From the NCBI RefSeq assembly GCF_014650695.1, contig NZ_BMVL01000002.1:238721-302720 (forward strand): a stretch of DNA of 64,000 bases, in the 5' to 3' direction. The DNA is from Streptomyces avidinii (lineage in GTDB: Bacteria > Actinomycetota > Actinomycetes > Streptomycetales > Streptomycetaceae). Below the pieces are notes generated by a model, which made no database searches, was not told the DNA's origin, and saw only the letters and a list, made by a program, of their open reading frames with translations. Shown here in pieces: positions 43,427 through 51,984 of the stretch (the stretch's first letter is position 1; each line of letters begins with the position of its first letter). Position numbers and translations under genes: made by a program.

Positions 43427-43675
43427 GTGAAGCCCGGAATCCACCCCGCCTACGGCCCCGTCGTCTTCCGCGACAAGGCCGCCGACTTCGCCTTCCTCAC
43501 CCGGTCGACCGCGACCGGCGACAGGACCGTCGAGTGGGAGGACGGCCGCACCTACCCCGTCATCGACGTCGAGATCTCCTCGCAGAGCCATCCCTTCCAC
43601 ACCGGCACCGCCCGCGTCATGGACACCGCCGGCCGCGTCGAGCGCTTCCGGCGCCGCTACGGGAGCCAGGCGTGA
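43427..43675 (+). CDS. rpmE: 50S ribosomal protein L31 type B, zinc-free
   Basis: 82 residues from GTG at 43427 with AAGGAG 7 nt upstream. Type B L31 ([43 protein letters not shown]) without the CxxC zinc ligands of type A. Expected to replace zinc-containing L31 when zinc is scarce. Its stop overlaps the CobW-like start (GTGA), 44 bp after rpmG, consistent with one Zur-controlled operon. Confidence 0.95.
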   Translation: MKPGIHPAYGPVVFRDKAADFAFLTRSTATGDRTVEWEDGRTYPVIDVEISSQSHPFHTGTARVMDTAGRVERFRRRYGSQA

Positions 43676-44574
43676 CCCTGCGCGTCGTCATCGTCGGCGG
43701 GCTCCACGGCGAAGCCCGCCGCAGCGCGGTGCGGGATCTGCTGACCGCCGTGCCCCGCAGTGTCGCCCTGCACCACGACCTGGCCACGGCGGCCGAGGGG
43801 ACCGTACGGCGCCTGGTGCACGACGCCTCGGGCGAGCTGTCCCGGGGCGAGGCCCCGCTGGTGGGCGACTGCGCGTGCTGCGCGCTGCGCGAGGATCTCC
43901 TCCCGGAACTGTGGCGGCTCGCCTCGGACGGGCGGACCCGGCTCGCCGTCGTCGAGCTGTGGGACTCCGTCGACCCGCGCGCCATGGCCGAGGTCGTGAC
44001 CGGGCACGGCGGTGAGGCACTGGCCCTCACGAACGTGATCACCGCAGTCGACCCCGCCCTCGTCCTGCCGTACCTCGCCAACGGGGACGACCTGGCGGAT
44101 GTGGGGCTCGCCGCGGCCCCCACCGCCCGGCGGGTGCACACCGGCTCCGGGGAACTGGCGCGGCTGGCCTTCGCCGGCTTCGACACCGAGGCAGCGGCCG
44201 CCGCCCAGCACCCGGCCTGCGCGCTGCTGCCCCAGGAGGCGGACGAGGCCGGCGTCGCCACGCTCGTCTGGCGCCGCCACCGCCCCTTCCACCCGGAGCG
44301 GCTCCACCAGGCCCTGGAGGACCTCGCGGCCGCAGCCACCCGCAGCCGCGGCCGTTTCTGGCTCGCCGACCGGCCCGACACCCTGCTGGCCTGGGACTGC
44401 GCGGGCGGCGCGCTGTGCGTGCAGAGCAACGGCCCGTGGCTCGCCTCGCTGCCGGACGCCGCGTGGGAGCTGGTGCCGCCCGTACGCAGGGCGGCCGCCG
44501 CCCTCGGCTGGCATCCCGAGCACGGGGACCGCTGCCAGCACCTGGTCTTCACCGCGCCGGACCTGGACCGCTAA
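43672..44574 (+). CDS. CobW-like putative zinc metallochaperone, apparently truncated by a TAA stop
   Basis: 300 residues from GTG at 43672 to TAA at 44572-44574. The CobW/COG0523 fold is indicated by the metal motif [19 protein letters not shown] and by the partner genes. The N-terminal P-loop is degenerate: [16 protein letters not shown] stands where GxxGxGKT/S is expected, so GTP hydrolysis is doubtful. After the TAA the same frame continues for 38 codons (GLARLLDACLLTDAEFAAGR and on to FDAFLDPIS) and ends at TGA 44689-44691. This reads like the normal CobW C-terminus, so the stop looks like a nonsense change (for example GAA to TAA) in a 339-residue protein. Intact members deliver zinc to client enzymes. 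Confidence 0.8.
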   Translation: MTLRVVIVGGLHGEARRSAVRDLLTAVPRSVALHHDLATAAEGTVRRLVHDASGELSRGEAPLVGDCACCALREDLLPELWRLASDGRTRLAVVELWDSVDPRAMAEVVTGHGGEALALTNVITAVDPALVLPYLANGDDLADVGLAAAPTARRVHTGSGELARLAFAGFDTEAAAAAQHPACALLPQEADEAGVATLVWRRHRPFHPERLHQALEDLAAAATRSRGRFWLADRPDTLLAWDCAGGALCVQSNGPWLASLPDAAWELVPPVRRAAAALGWHPEHGDRCQHLVFTAPDLDR

Positions 44575-44712
44575 GGCCTGGCCCGGCTCCTGGACGCATG
44601 CCTGCTGACCGACGCCGAGTTCGCCGCCGGCCGGCAGGCATGGAAACGCCTCCCGACCGCCTTCGACGCCTTCCTCGACCCCATCTCCTGACGGGTGGGG
44701 GTCGGTGGCCCG

Positions 44713-44734
44713 CGCCCGAGAATGCGTTCGGGCG
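44713..44734. terminator. Hairpin terminator after the rpmG-rpmE-cobW unit
   Basis: CGCCCGA (44713-44719) and TCGGGCG (44728-44734) with an 8-nt loop, between the end of the extended CobW frame (44691) and the convergent small gene (44756). Confidence 0.6.
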
Positions 44735-44755
44735 ACGGGGTCCGAGCCGCGTCGG

Positions 44756-45001
44756 TCAGTCGTCGCCCGTGGCGCGGGCGCGGGCGCCCGAGCGGGTGCG
44801 GCCCGGGGTCTGGGCCCGTTGGGGGTGGCGGCGGACGTACTCGTGCTCCAGCTCGTTCATCCGCTTCGTGTGAGTGACCAGGGCGTCGTCGGACCCGTGC
44901 AGCAGGGTCTCGTGGCGCGTGCGGTGAATGGCCTCCAGCTCCTTGAGCAGCCGGCCCTCCTCCAGTTTCCGCGCCGCCGGGCCGCCGTCGTGCTCCGTCA
45001 T
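44756..45001 (-). CDS. Small DUF6158-like charged protein
   Basis: 81 residues from ATG at 45001 with GGAGGAGGTG upstream. Soluble, helical and charged (KLEEGRLLKELEAIHRTRHETL, HTKRMNELEHEYVRRHPQR) with an Arg/Ala-rich tail. It matches my recollection of the Streptomyces DUF6158 family, which has no assigned function. Monocistronic, divergent from the TetR-MFS pair. Confidence 0.72.
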   Translation of the reverse strand: MTEHDGGPAARKLEEGRLLKELEAIHRTRHETLLHGSDDALVTHTKRMNELEHEYVRRHPQRAQTPGRTRSGARARATGDD

Positions 45002-45083
45002 GGCACGTACACCTCCTCCACCGGGCCGCGGGGTCACACTCCCCATCATCCCCCGCAGCCCGGGGCGGGGCCTCCGGACGAAG

Positions 45084-45119
45084 TAGACACTGTCTACCCA
45101 CCCTGGTAGACAGTGTCCA
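45084..45119 (+). promoter_or_regulatory. Twin TetR operators overlaying a promoter
   Basis: Two 13-bp palindromic sites, TAGACACTGTCTA (45084-45096) and TAGACAGTGTCCA (45107-45119), start 23 bp apart. TAGACA at 45084 (-35-like) and TAGACA at 45107 (-10-like) are separated by exactly 17 bp, so each operator covers one promoter element. The downstream site reaches the ATG at 45119, suggesting a leaderless, autorepressed transcript. Confidence 0.75.
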
Positions 45120-45724
45120 TGGACCAGGAGAGACCGCTTCGGGAGCGGCTGATCGATGTGGGTGTCGAGCTCGTCATGAGCGAGGGCGCCGGTGCAGTCG
45201 GGCTGCGGGAGATCGCCCGCCGGGCGGGCGTCTCGCACGGGGCGCCGCGCCGGTACTTCCCCACCCACCAGTCCCTGCTGTCGGCGATCGCCCGGCGCGG
45301 GTTCGAGGATCTCGGCGAGCGCTTCGCGGCCGCGACGGCCGGCGCGCGGGAGTCCTCCCCGCGCGAGCGGGTGCGGGCGATCGGGCGCGCGTACGTCGGC
45401 TACGCGCTGCAGCATCCGGGCATGTTCGACCTGATGTTCCGCCACGACCTGCTGGACAGCACCGGCCAGCCTCCCTCCGAGAGGCCTCGGCTGCGGGAGT
45501 CGACGCTCTCGATGTTCGATCTGCTCGTCGCGCTCGTCTGCCGCTGCGGGGCCGCCGAACCCCGCGTCGCCGCCGCCGCGCTGTGGGCCAACCTGCACGG
45601 CGTGGCGCAGCTGTGGCGCTGGGGCAGTCTGCCGCTGGCGCTCGGCGGCGCCCCGCCCGCCGACGGCGTCGAACGTCTCGTCGACGCCGCCGTCGACGCG
45701 CACCTCGGTCCGGAGCCCGTATGA
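45119..45724 (+). CDS. TetR-family regulator of adjacent MFS transporter
   Basis: 201 residues from ATG at 45119; GTG at 45113 is an alternative, but both sit inside the operator. Helix-turn-helix GLREIARRAGVSHGAPRRYFPTHQSLL is canonical. The C-terminal domain has a WHG-like feature (ALWANLHGVAQLW) seen in TetR proteins with that C-terminal domain. Its stop overlaps the start of the MFS gene (ATGA), so the two are translated together and induction of TetR also raises the pump. Confidence 0.88.
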   Translation: MDQERPLRERLIDVGVELVMSEGAGAVGLREIARRAGVSHGAPRRYFPTHQSLLSAIARRGFEDLGERFAAATAGARESSPRERVRAIGRAYVGYALQHPGMFDLMFRHDLLDSTGQPPSERPRLRESTLSMFDLLVALVCRCGAAEPRVAAAALWANLHGVAQLWRWGSLPLALGGAPPADGVERLVDAAVDAHLGPEPV

Positions 45725-47196
45725 GGCAGCGGATCTCACTCCTCGTCAGCGTGGCGGGGGCCATGCTCGTCGCCCTGGACGGCACCGTGCTGACCGTGGC
45801 CCAGCCGAGCCTTCGGCGCGACCTCGGGGCCAGTGTGGCGCAGGTCCAGTGGACCAGTACCGCCTACCTGCTCGCGGTGGCCGCGTTCCTGGTCGTCGCC
45901 GGGCGGCTGGGCGACCGGTACGGGCACCCGCGGCTGCTCCTGGTCGGTGTGCTCGGCTTCGCCGCCGCCTCGGCCGGCATCGTGTACGCGCCCGGCGTGG
46001 GCTGGGTGATCGCCCTGCGCGGCGCACAAGGGGTGTTCGGTGCGCTGCTGCAGCCCGCGACGCTGGCGCTGCTGCGGCTCGCGTACCCGCCCGACCGACT
46101 CGCCACTGCGGTGGCCGTGCGGACGAGCGCGATCGGGGCGGCCGCGGCCGCCGGACCGCTGCTCGGTGGCCTCCTGGTGGCCCACTGGGACTGGCGGGCC
46201 GTGTTCGTGATCAATGTGCCGGCGGCTCTGGTGATCGCCGCGCTGACGCTCGCCGTGCGGGCCCCCGCGCCGCCGCGCGCGGAGCGCGGGCGGCTGGAGC
46301 TGGCCGGTGCGGCCCTGCTCGCCGCCTCCCTCGCGGTCTTCGTGCACGCGCTGGTCGGCGTGCCCGAGTACGGGTGGACCGCCGGGTCCACCGTCGTCGG
46401 GTTCGCAGCGGCCACCGGGCTCGCGGCCCTGTTCGTACGCCGCGAGCGGCGGGCCGCGCAGCCGTTCGTCCCGCACGCCGTGGCCCGGTCCACTGCGGTG
46501 ACGGCCGCGATGGGGCTGCTGCTGGTCGTCTCCGCGGGCATGTTCGGGGCGCTGTTCACGGCCACGTTCCACCTCCAGGACGTCGAGGGGCTGGATCCGC
46601 TCGCCACCGGCGTGCGGGTGCTGCCGCTGACCGCGCTGATGGTCGTGGGGGCGCCGGTGGCGGGCCTGGCCCTGCGCCGGTTCGGGCCGCGCCTGACCGC
46701 GCTGGCCGGTACGGGGCTGGTCGTCGCGGGGATCGCCGGGCTGGGCTCCGCGTCCCCGGTGGCCTTCGGGGTGCTCGGCGCCGGGTTCACCACCGTCATG
46801 GTCACCGCCACCGGGGCGGTGGTGGGCGAGGCTCCCGCCGGGTACGCCGGAGTGGTCGGTGGGCTCAAGCAGACGGCCATGAACGTCGGCCCGGCCCTCG
46901 GGATCGCGGTCGCCGCGGGCTCCGGGCTGCACGGCTCGTCGCTGATGGCGCTGGCCGCGCTGGCCGCCGTAGGTCTGGTGGCGGCATCACTGCTGCCCGG
47001 CGGCACGCGCCCGGCAACTGCGGGCTACCTCGTCGGCGAAGACGAGGGCGGGCGGGGCCAGCGCGGCCCAACGGCGCACGGCCCAGCCGACCGCGAGGGG
47101 CGGCAGGGCGGGGATCGGCACGAGGCGCAGCGGGCCGTCGGAGCCGGGGACCTGCCAGCCGGGCAACGCGGGCACGACGGCGTGTCCGAGGCCTAG
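45721..47196 (+). CDS. MFS drug exporter (EmrB/QacA-like) with antisense-overlapping tail
   Basis: 491 residues from ATG at 45721 (ATGA overlap with tetR). Twelve to fourteen hydrophobic segments; motif A variant GDRYGHPRLLLVG, DGTVLTVAQPSLRRDL near the start, and a motif C-like AAAGPLLGGLL. The recognisable transporter ends near SLLPGGTRPAT (about 47015). The last ~60 residues are Gly/Arg/Asp-rich and lie opposite the 3' end of the LysR gene. A normal family member would stop about there, so the tail is probably read-through into antisense sequence after loss of the original stop. Transport function is probably retained. Confidence 0.85.
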   Translation: MRQRISLLVSVAGAMLVALDGTVLTVAQPSLRRDLGASVAQVQWTSTAYLLAVAAFLVVAGRLGDRYGHPRLLLVGVLGFAAASAGIVYAPGVGWVIALRGAQGVFGALLQPATLALLRLAYPPDRLATAVAVRTSAIGAAAAAGPLLGGLLVAHWDWRAVFVINVPAALVIAALTLAVRAPAPPRAERGRLELAGAALLAASLAVFVHALVGVPEYGWTAGSTVVGFAAATGLAALFVRRERRAAQPFVPHAVARSTAVTAAMGLLLVVSAGMFGALFTATFHLQDVEGLDPLATGVRVLPLTALMVVGAPVAGLALRRFGPRLTALAGTGLVVAGIAGLGSASPVAFGVLGAGFTTVMVTATGAVVGEAPAGYAGVVGGLKQTAMNVGPALGIAVAAGSGLHGSSLMALAALAAVGLVAASLLPGGTRPATAGYLVGEDEGGRGQRGPTAHGPADREGRQGGDRHEAQRAVGAGDLPAGQRGHDGVSEA

Positions 47197-47895
47197 TTCG
47201 GCGAGCAGCAGGGCGGTGTCCCAGTCGGCCACGCTGGTGTCGGAGCTCACCCGGATGCCGGCTTCGGCGAGGGCGGCATCGAGGTGGGCACGGGAGGCGG
47301 AGTTCTCGGGCAGCCTGATGTGCCGGATGCCGGCGAGGTCTGCGGGGTCGAGGCGGGCTCGGGCGGCGAGGGGGTCGTCGGCGCCGACGGCGAGTACCCA
47401 GGGCAGTCGCATGACGGGGCGTTGCTCGATGCCGCGGACCGGGCCGCCGATGGTGATCCAGGCGAGGTCGAGGTCGTCGGCGGCGAGGGCGTCGAAGCAG
47501 CTGCGGCTGGAGTTCTCGGTCTGGAACTCCAGGCTCACCTCGGGGTGGCGGCGGCGGAAGGTGACGACTGCCTCGGACATGAAGTGCCGGACCGTCGTCG
47601 CACCGGTGGTGACGCGGACGGTGCCGCCGTCGCCCCGGACCAGGTCGTCCACGCGGCGCAGGGCGCCGTCGAGTCCGGCGATGCCGTCGGCGGCGGCTGC
47701 CTGGAGGATGCGGCCGGCCTCGGTGGGTACGACGCCACGGGCGTGGCGCTCCAGGAGGCCGGTGCCGGTCCGCTTCTCCAGGCGGCGTACGTGCTGGCTG
47801 ACGGCCGATTGGGTGCAGCCGAGGTCGCGGGCCACGGCGCTGAGGCTGCCGGCGCGGCAGACGGCCACGAACACACGAAGATCATCGAGGGTCAC
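46987..47895 (-). CDS. LysR-family transcriptional regulator
   Basis: 302 residues from GTG at 47895. N-terminal winged HTH (LDDLRVFVAVCRAGSLSAVARDLGCTQSAVSQHVRRLEKRTG) and the LysR substrate-binding domain (TVRVTTGATTVRHFMSEAVVTF onward). Length is normal. Its 3' 210 bp overlap the end of the MFS frame on the opposite strand. Divergent from the DUF6817-like gene, which is the likely target together with its own promoter. Effector unknown. Confidence 0.88.
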   Translation of the reverse strand: MTLDDLRVFVAVCRAGSLSAVARDLGCTQSAVSQHVRRLEKRTGTGLLERHARGVVPTEAGRILQAAAADGIAGLDGALRRVDDLVRGDGGTVRVTTGATTVRHFMSEAVVTFRRRHPEVSLEFQTENSSRSCFDALAADDLDLAWITIGGPVRGIEQRPVMRLPWVLAVGADDPLAARARLDPADLAGIRHIRLPENSASRAHLDAALAEAGIRVSSDTSVADWDTALLLAELGLGHAVVPALPGWQVPGSDGPLRLVPIPALPPLAVGWAVRRWAALAPPALVFADEVARSCRARAAGQQ

Positions 47896-47900
47896 GAGAT

Positions 47901-47916
47901 CCAAGGTATCGCTTGG
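47901..47916. promoter_or_regulatory. Inverted repeat at LysR gene start
   Basis: CCAAGGTATCGCTTGG (arms CCAAG/CTTGG) just upstream of the LysR GTG at 47895, in the 245-bp region divergent from the next gene. A plausible LysR autoregulatory site. The same spacer has an AT-rich patch (47925-47950) that may hold a + strand promoter. Confidence 0.5.
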
Positions 47917-48140
47917 AGCCGGGGAGTAAATCCGAGGATTGACTTGGGTTTTGGATGGGATCAAGATCGATGCAGGGCCCGGGCGGCAACCCGTCCCCGT
48001 CTGCGCCCCGGGGTCCGGAACCCGGGGCGCGGGCGGGGCTGGGTGTCGACCCACCCGGCCCCCTCCTGTCCGGCACATCCGATTTCATCTCGCCCACGCG
48101 TCCCACCCCGCCCCGCGCCACCGATCGGAGGGAAACGCCG

Positions 48141-48671
48141 GTGCCCGATCACGCCGTCGCATGGTTGCGCGAGCTCGGTGCGCAGGAAGTCGCCCACCCG
48201 GGCGGCACGCTCCTCGCCCATCTGGAGCGCGTACGGGAACTCCTCGCGTCCTGGGGCGCGCGGCCCGCGCTCCAACGGGCGGGGCTGTGCCACGCGTTCT
48301 ACGGTACGGACGGGTTCCCCACCGCCCTGCTGCCGCTCGACCGGCGGGCCGAGCTGGCCGCAGTGATCGGAGAGGAGGCGGAAGAGATCGTGTACATGTA
48401 CGCCGCCTGCGACCGGGCGGCCTCGTACCCGACGCTCGCCTGTGAGGAGCCGGCCTTCCGCGACCGGTTCACGGGTCGCGTGCACTCCCCCGCCGGACAG
48501 CTGCGGCGGGACTTCGCCGAGCTGTCGGCGGCCAACGAACTCGATCTGGCGCGGATCGATCCGACGTTCCGCGAGGCGTACGGAACCGGACTCCTCGCCA
48601 TGTTCACGAAGTGGCGCGGACTCCTGGGCGAGCCGGCCCGGCGGGAGTGCCGGGCCGTGCTCGGCGGCTGA
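48141..48671 (+). CDS. HD-like DUF6817 domain protein
   Basis: 176 residues from GTG at 48141, with GGAGG 9-10 nt upstream; a longer frame back to 47955 is Pro/Arg-rich and unlikely to be coding. The segment HPGGTLLAHLERVRELLASWG and GLCHAFYGTDGFP is characteristic of proteins I recall as DUF6817, which resemble HD phosphohydrolases with His residues spaced for metal binding. Soluble. Substrate unknown. Regulated perhaps by the divergent LysR protein. Confidence 0.75.
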   Translation: MPDHAVAWLRELGAQEVAHPGGTLLAHLERVRELLASWGARPALQRAGLCHAFYGTDGFPTALLPLDRRAELAAVIGEEAEEIVYMYAACDRAASYPTLACEEPAFRDRFTGRVHSPAGQLRRDFAELSAANELDLARIDPTFREAYGTGLLAMFTKWRGLLGEPARRECRAVLGG

Positions 48672-48683
48672 GACGACGGCCGG

Positions 48684-51563
48684 TCAGGGTGCGGGGCGGC
48701 CGGTGAGGGTGATCTCGGCGGCGCTGGTCCAGGGGCCCCGGCCGCCGGCCTCGGTCAGCGCTCTCAGGCGCAGGTAGCGACCCTTCTTCGGGGGAAGGGC
48801 GACGGCCTTGGCGGCCGCGGTGTCGGCGAAGGTGCCAGTCGCCACCGGTGGGCCCCAGTCGGCGGTGGTGTCGGACACGTAGACCTCGTAGCCGCCGATC
48901 CTCCCGTTGACGCCGCCGTCCTGGCGCGGCAGGTGGCCGAGGCCGTCCACCGCATAGCGGGCGCCGAGGTCGATCTGGATCTCGTGCGGGAGCGCGGCGG
49001 GGGTGCCGGAGGACCAGGCGGTGTGCCACTGGGTGGCCGGGTTCCCGTCGAAGGCGCGTGCGGCGGCGCCGTTCTCCGCGGCGGTCTCCTCGCTGTCGGC
49101 GTGGACCAGGGACCAGGCGGACCGGTCGATGGGGGACGCGGCGGGCAGGGACTCGGCGGCGGGGAGGCTGGTGCCGGTGGCCGCGACGGTGAAGGCGCCC
49201 GCCTTGGTACCGGTTTTGATCCAGAGCACTCCGGAGCGGTCCGCCGGGTCGAAGAACCAGCCGGACGCGGCGGAGTCGTACGCGGCCTTGGAGGCCAGGC
49301 CCGCCACGGGGGAGCCGTCCACCGTGACGGTGGCGGGCGCGCTGGCCACGTGCAGGGTGAACTCGTAGCCGCGGGAGGCCGGTTTGCCGGTGTAGCTGCC
49401 GATGGGGGCGCCGACGGAGACGGTGACCGCACCGGAGCCGCCGGCCGGGGCGGTGACGCCGACCTGCTGGCGGGCGTAGGCGCCGGATGCGTGGGCGCGG
49501 GTGCGGCCGTCGTCCTCGTAGAGGCTGAAGGAGGAGCTGCCGCGCGGGTGGATGTCGTAGGTGAGGGTGGAGACGGGCTTCTCGCCCGTGTAGTTCATCT
49601 GCGGCCACATCGGCACGACGGCGCCGCCCTTGACGAAGAGGGGCAGGGTGTCGAGGGGCGCCCGGTATCCGTTCAGCCACCCGGGGCCCGCGTACGTCCG
49701 GCCCGTCCAGTAGTCGGTCCAGGTCCCCGCGGGGAGGTAGATGCCGTCGCGGACGGAGGTGTCGGAGACGACGGGCGCGACGAGGAAGGAGTCACCGGCC
49801 ATGAACTGGCCGCTGGTGAGGTTGCCGCGGGCCACCGGGTCGTCGGGGTACTCCAGGACCATGGCGCGGGTGCTGGGGACGCCGCTCTCGTGGGCGACGC
49901 GACTCATCGTGTACAGGTACGGCATCAGCCGCATCTTGAGCTGGAGGTATTTGCGGTTCACGGAGAGGTAGGGTTCGGCGAAGCGCCAGGGCTGCTTGTC
50001 CTGGTAGCCGGCGGACGGGTTGGTCGCGCCCCAGCCGGACATGGTCATGAAGGCCGGGGTGAAGGCCTTCCACTGGAGGTCGCGGGTGTAGGTCTGCGGG
50101 CTGCCGCCGAAGATGCCGTCGATGTCGCCGGCGGCGTAGTTGAGGCCGGAGAGACCCGCTCCGGTGATCGCGGGGACGTGCCAGCGCATGTCGTCCCAGG
50201 TGCCGTGGGTGTCGCCGGTCCAGACGACGGCATTGCGCTGGGTGCCCGCCCAGCCGTCGACGGTCCAGACGAAGCGGCGGGCGTCGGAGTTCTTCTCGAT
50301 CCCGTCCACGGCCCGCTGCACGCCGTTGAAGGCGTACTTGTAGCCGCTGCCGATCCACGCCACGTCGGTCTTCACCCCGCGGCTGCCGGCCGTGCCCACC
50401 TCGTCGGCGATGGAACCGAGGCCGGTGGAGGTCCACAGGCCCGTCTGAAAGCCCTTGGCCTTCAGTGCGTCCACCGTGGACTTCAGGGGTGCGGTGTATC
50501 CGCAGCCGTAGCCGTCGTTGGGCAGGAACCAGCCCGAGGGCATGTCGGCGGCCCGGGCGTCGGCCGCGTAGCCGACGACGTCGGGCGTGGTCAGGTGCCG
50601 CAGCCGGTTGTGATCGCCCTGGTAGTCGGGGTTGGAGGCGTTGAAACAGTCGGCGTTGCCGAGCTCGAAGCCCCACATCGGCGCCATGAAGGGCTTGCCG
50701 CTGACGTCGGTGTACGCGTCGAGCACGGACTTGAGCGAGTCGCCGGTGAAGTACCAGGCGTCGAACCGCTTCTCGTCGTGCGTGAGGGTGGTGGGCGCGT
50801 TGAAGCCGTAGGAGCCCGGGGCCCAGGTGTTGCGCATGACGCCGTAGCCGTTGGTCGACATGTAGAAGGGGGCCGGACTGGCATTGTCGTTCTCGCGCCA
50901 CCTGTTGTCGACGGCGATCGGGACGGTCCTGCCACGCAGGGCCCATTCGCCCAGCCGCAGGCCGGTGCCGTAGAACTGCTCGTCCGCGCCGCGGGCCAGG
51001 TACTGGGTGGTCCGGTTGCCGGTCCAGCTGGTGGGCTGGGTCTCCTGCCAGACGGGGGTGGCGTTGTCGGCGCGGTAGACGGAGAACTGGAGGGGCTTCT
51101 TGTTGACCCGGATGGAGAGGGATCCGGTGGTGATCCGGTAGTAGGCACCTGCGTCCGAGTGACTCGCGGTCACGGGACCGAAGTCGGTGGTCGGGGCGAG
51201 GTCGGAGCCGGCCGGGTCGTTGGCGAAGGAGCCGTCGGGCGAGAGCCAGAGGCGGAAGATGTCGGCGCGGGCGAGGACCACGCGGGCCTTGGCTCCTCCG
51301 GAGGCTGTGATGGTGAAGGTGTTCCCGGAGCGGGTGAACCCGGTGACGTTGCCCGCGGTGGCCGTGACGCCGGAGGGGGCGGCGGACGCGGGGGCGACGA
51401 GAGGGCCGGCGGAGGCCAGGCCCGTGACGGTGAGGGCGGCGGCGAGCAGGGCGGCGGCCGGGGTGCGCCACCTGCGCCGCCGCCTCGCCGGGTGGACCCG
51501 GCTGCCTAACGGGCCTTGCGGGCCTTGCCGACCCTGGCTCCTGCGGATGCTTGGCAGTCTCAT
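48684..51563 (-). CDS. Secreted GH31 alpha-glycosidase with C-terminal F5/8 (CBM32-like) domain
   Basis: 959 residues from ATG at 51563 with GGAG upstream. A long basic N-region then a signal peptide to about residue 62. GH31 barrel: N-terminal beta domain, FYGTGLRLGEWALRG, then catalytic signatures GVKTDVAWIG (predicted nucleophile D400) and VVWTGDTHGTWDDMRW (predicted acid/base D451). C-terminal beta domains follow; the last ~130 residues are discoidin/F5-8-type (IQIDLGARYAVDGLGHLPRQ, RYLRLRALTEAGGRGPW). The TDVAWIG form resembles GH31 members acting on alpha-1,6 or branched glucans rather than classical alpha-xylosidases; this is inference. It stands alone with no transporter nearby. Confidence 0.9.
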   Translation of the reverse strand: MRLPSIRRSQGRQGPQGPLGSRVHPARRRRRWRTPAAALLAAALTVTGLASAGPLVAPASAAPSGVTATAGNVTGFTRSGNTFTITASGGAKARVVLARADIFRLWLSPDGSFANDPAGSDLAPTTDFGPVTASHSDAGAYYRITTGSLSIRVNKKPLQFSVYRADNATPVWQETQPTSWTGNRTTQYLARGADEQFYGTGLRLGEWALRGRTVPIAVDNRWRENDNASPAPFYMSTNGYGVMRNTWAPGSYGFNAPTTLTHDEKRFDAWYFTGDSLKSVLDAYTDVSGKPFMAPMWGFELGNADCFNASNPDYQGDHNRLRHLTTPDVVGYAADARAADMPSGWFLPNDGYGCGYTAPLKSTVDALKAKGFQTGLWTSTGLGSIADEVGTAGSRGVKTDVAWIGSGYKYAFNGVQRAVDGIEKNSDARRFVWTVDGWAGTQRNAVVWTGDTHGTWDDMRWHVPAITGAGLSGLNYAAGDIDGIFGGSPQTYTRDLQWKAFTPAFMTMSGWGATNPSAGYQDKQPWRFAEPYLSVNRKYLQLKMRLMPYLYTMSRVAHESGVPSTRAMVLEYPDDPVARGNLTSGQFMAGDSFLVAPVVSDTSVRDGIYLPAGTWTDYWTGRTYAGPGWLNGYRAPLDTLPLFVKGGAVVPMWPQMNYTGEKPVSTLTYDIHPRGSSSFSLYEDDGRTRAHASGAYARQQVGVTAPAGGSGAVTVSVGAPIGSYTGKPASRGYEFTLHVASAPATVTVDGSPVAGLASKAAYDSAASGWFFDPADRSGVLWIKTGTKAGAFTVAATGTSLPAAESLPAASPIDRSAWSLVHADSEETAAENGAAARAFDGNPATQWHTAWSSGTPAALPHEIQIDLGARYAVDGLGHLPRQDGGVNGRIGGYEVYVSDTTADWGPPVATGTFADTAAAKAVALPPKKGRYLRLRALTEAGGRGPWTSAAEITLTGRPAP

Positions 51564-51653
51564 GGGGCAGCTCCTCGTGCGGTCCTGAACGCGGACACGG
51601 CTCCTTGGCATGCTCCGGGCAAGATAGCGCTCCGACGGCTCCGGATGAAAGAT

Positions 51654-51693
51654 GATGCTCGAAATCAACTGTCACCACGCACATTTGAGCATC
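51654..51693. promoter_or_regulatory. Inverted repeat upstream of GH31 gene
   Basis: GATGCTCgAAAT (51654-51665) and ATTTGAGCATC (51683-51693) pair with one bulge, about 90 bp upstream of the GH31 start. A candidate operator for sugar control of the glycosidase. Confidence 0.45.
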
Positions 51694-51984
51694 CGGCAGA
51701 TCCCGATACCCCGCGGATCGGCGGGTGGGGCGGGATCGGTCGGGCCGAGCGCCGCGCCGCTGCCCACCCGGGCCGGGCCCGGTGCGGTGGTACCGGCACG
51801 CCGTCCCGGTCCGGTCACCGAAATCCCGCGCGACGACCTGCACGCACGGACCCTGGAGACGCCGACCCCCGGCCGGAACAGACCGGGTCCGGCAAGGACG
51901 GTGTCCGACTGAATGATCTCCGGACTGGGCCGTGTCTCTTCGATCAGGTGGTTCGTCGTCCTGGGCCTGCTCAGCAGGAGGGAT
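51694..51984. other. Gap without a recognisable gene before IS remnant
   Basis: Open frames here lack ribosome sites and plausible proteins. The final ~70 bp (from about 51915) may be the decayed left end of the following insertion sequence. Confidence 0.45.

Noticed and set aside
47955..48140. Upstream 62-codon extension of the DUF6817-like protein
   Set aside because: Pro/Arg-rich and promoter-like; GTG at 48141 has GGAGG at proper distance and begins the conserved sequence.
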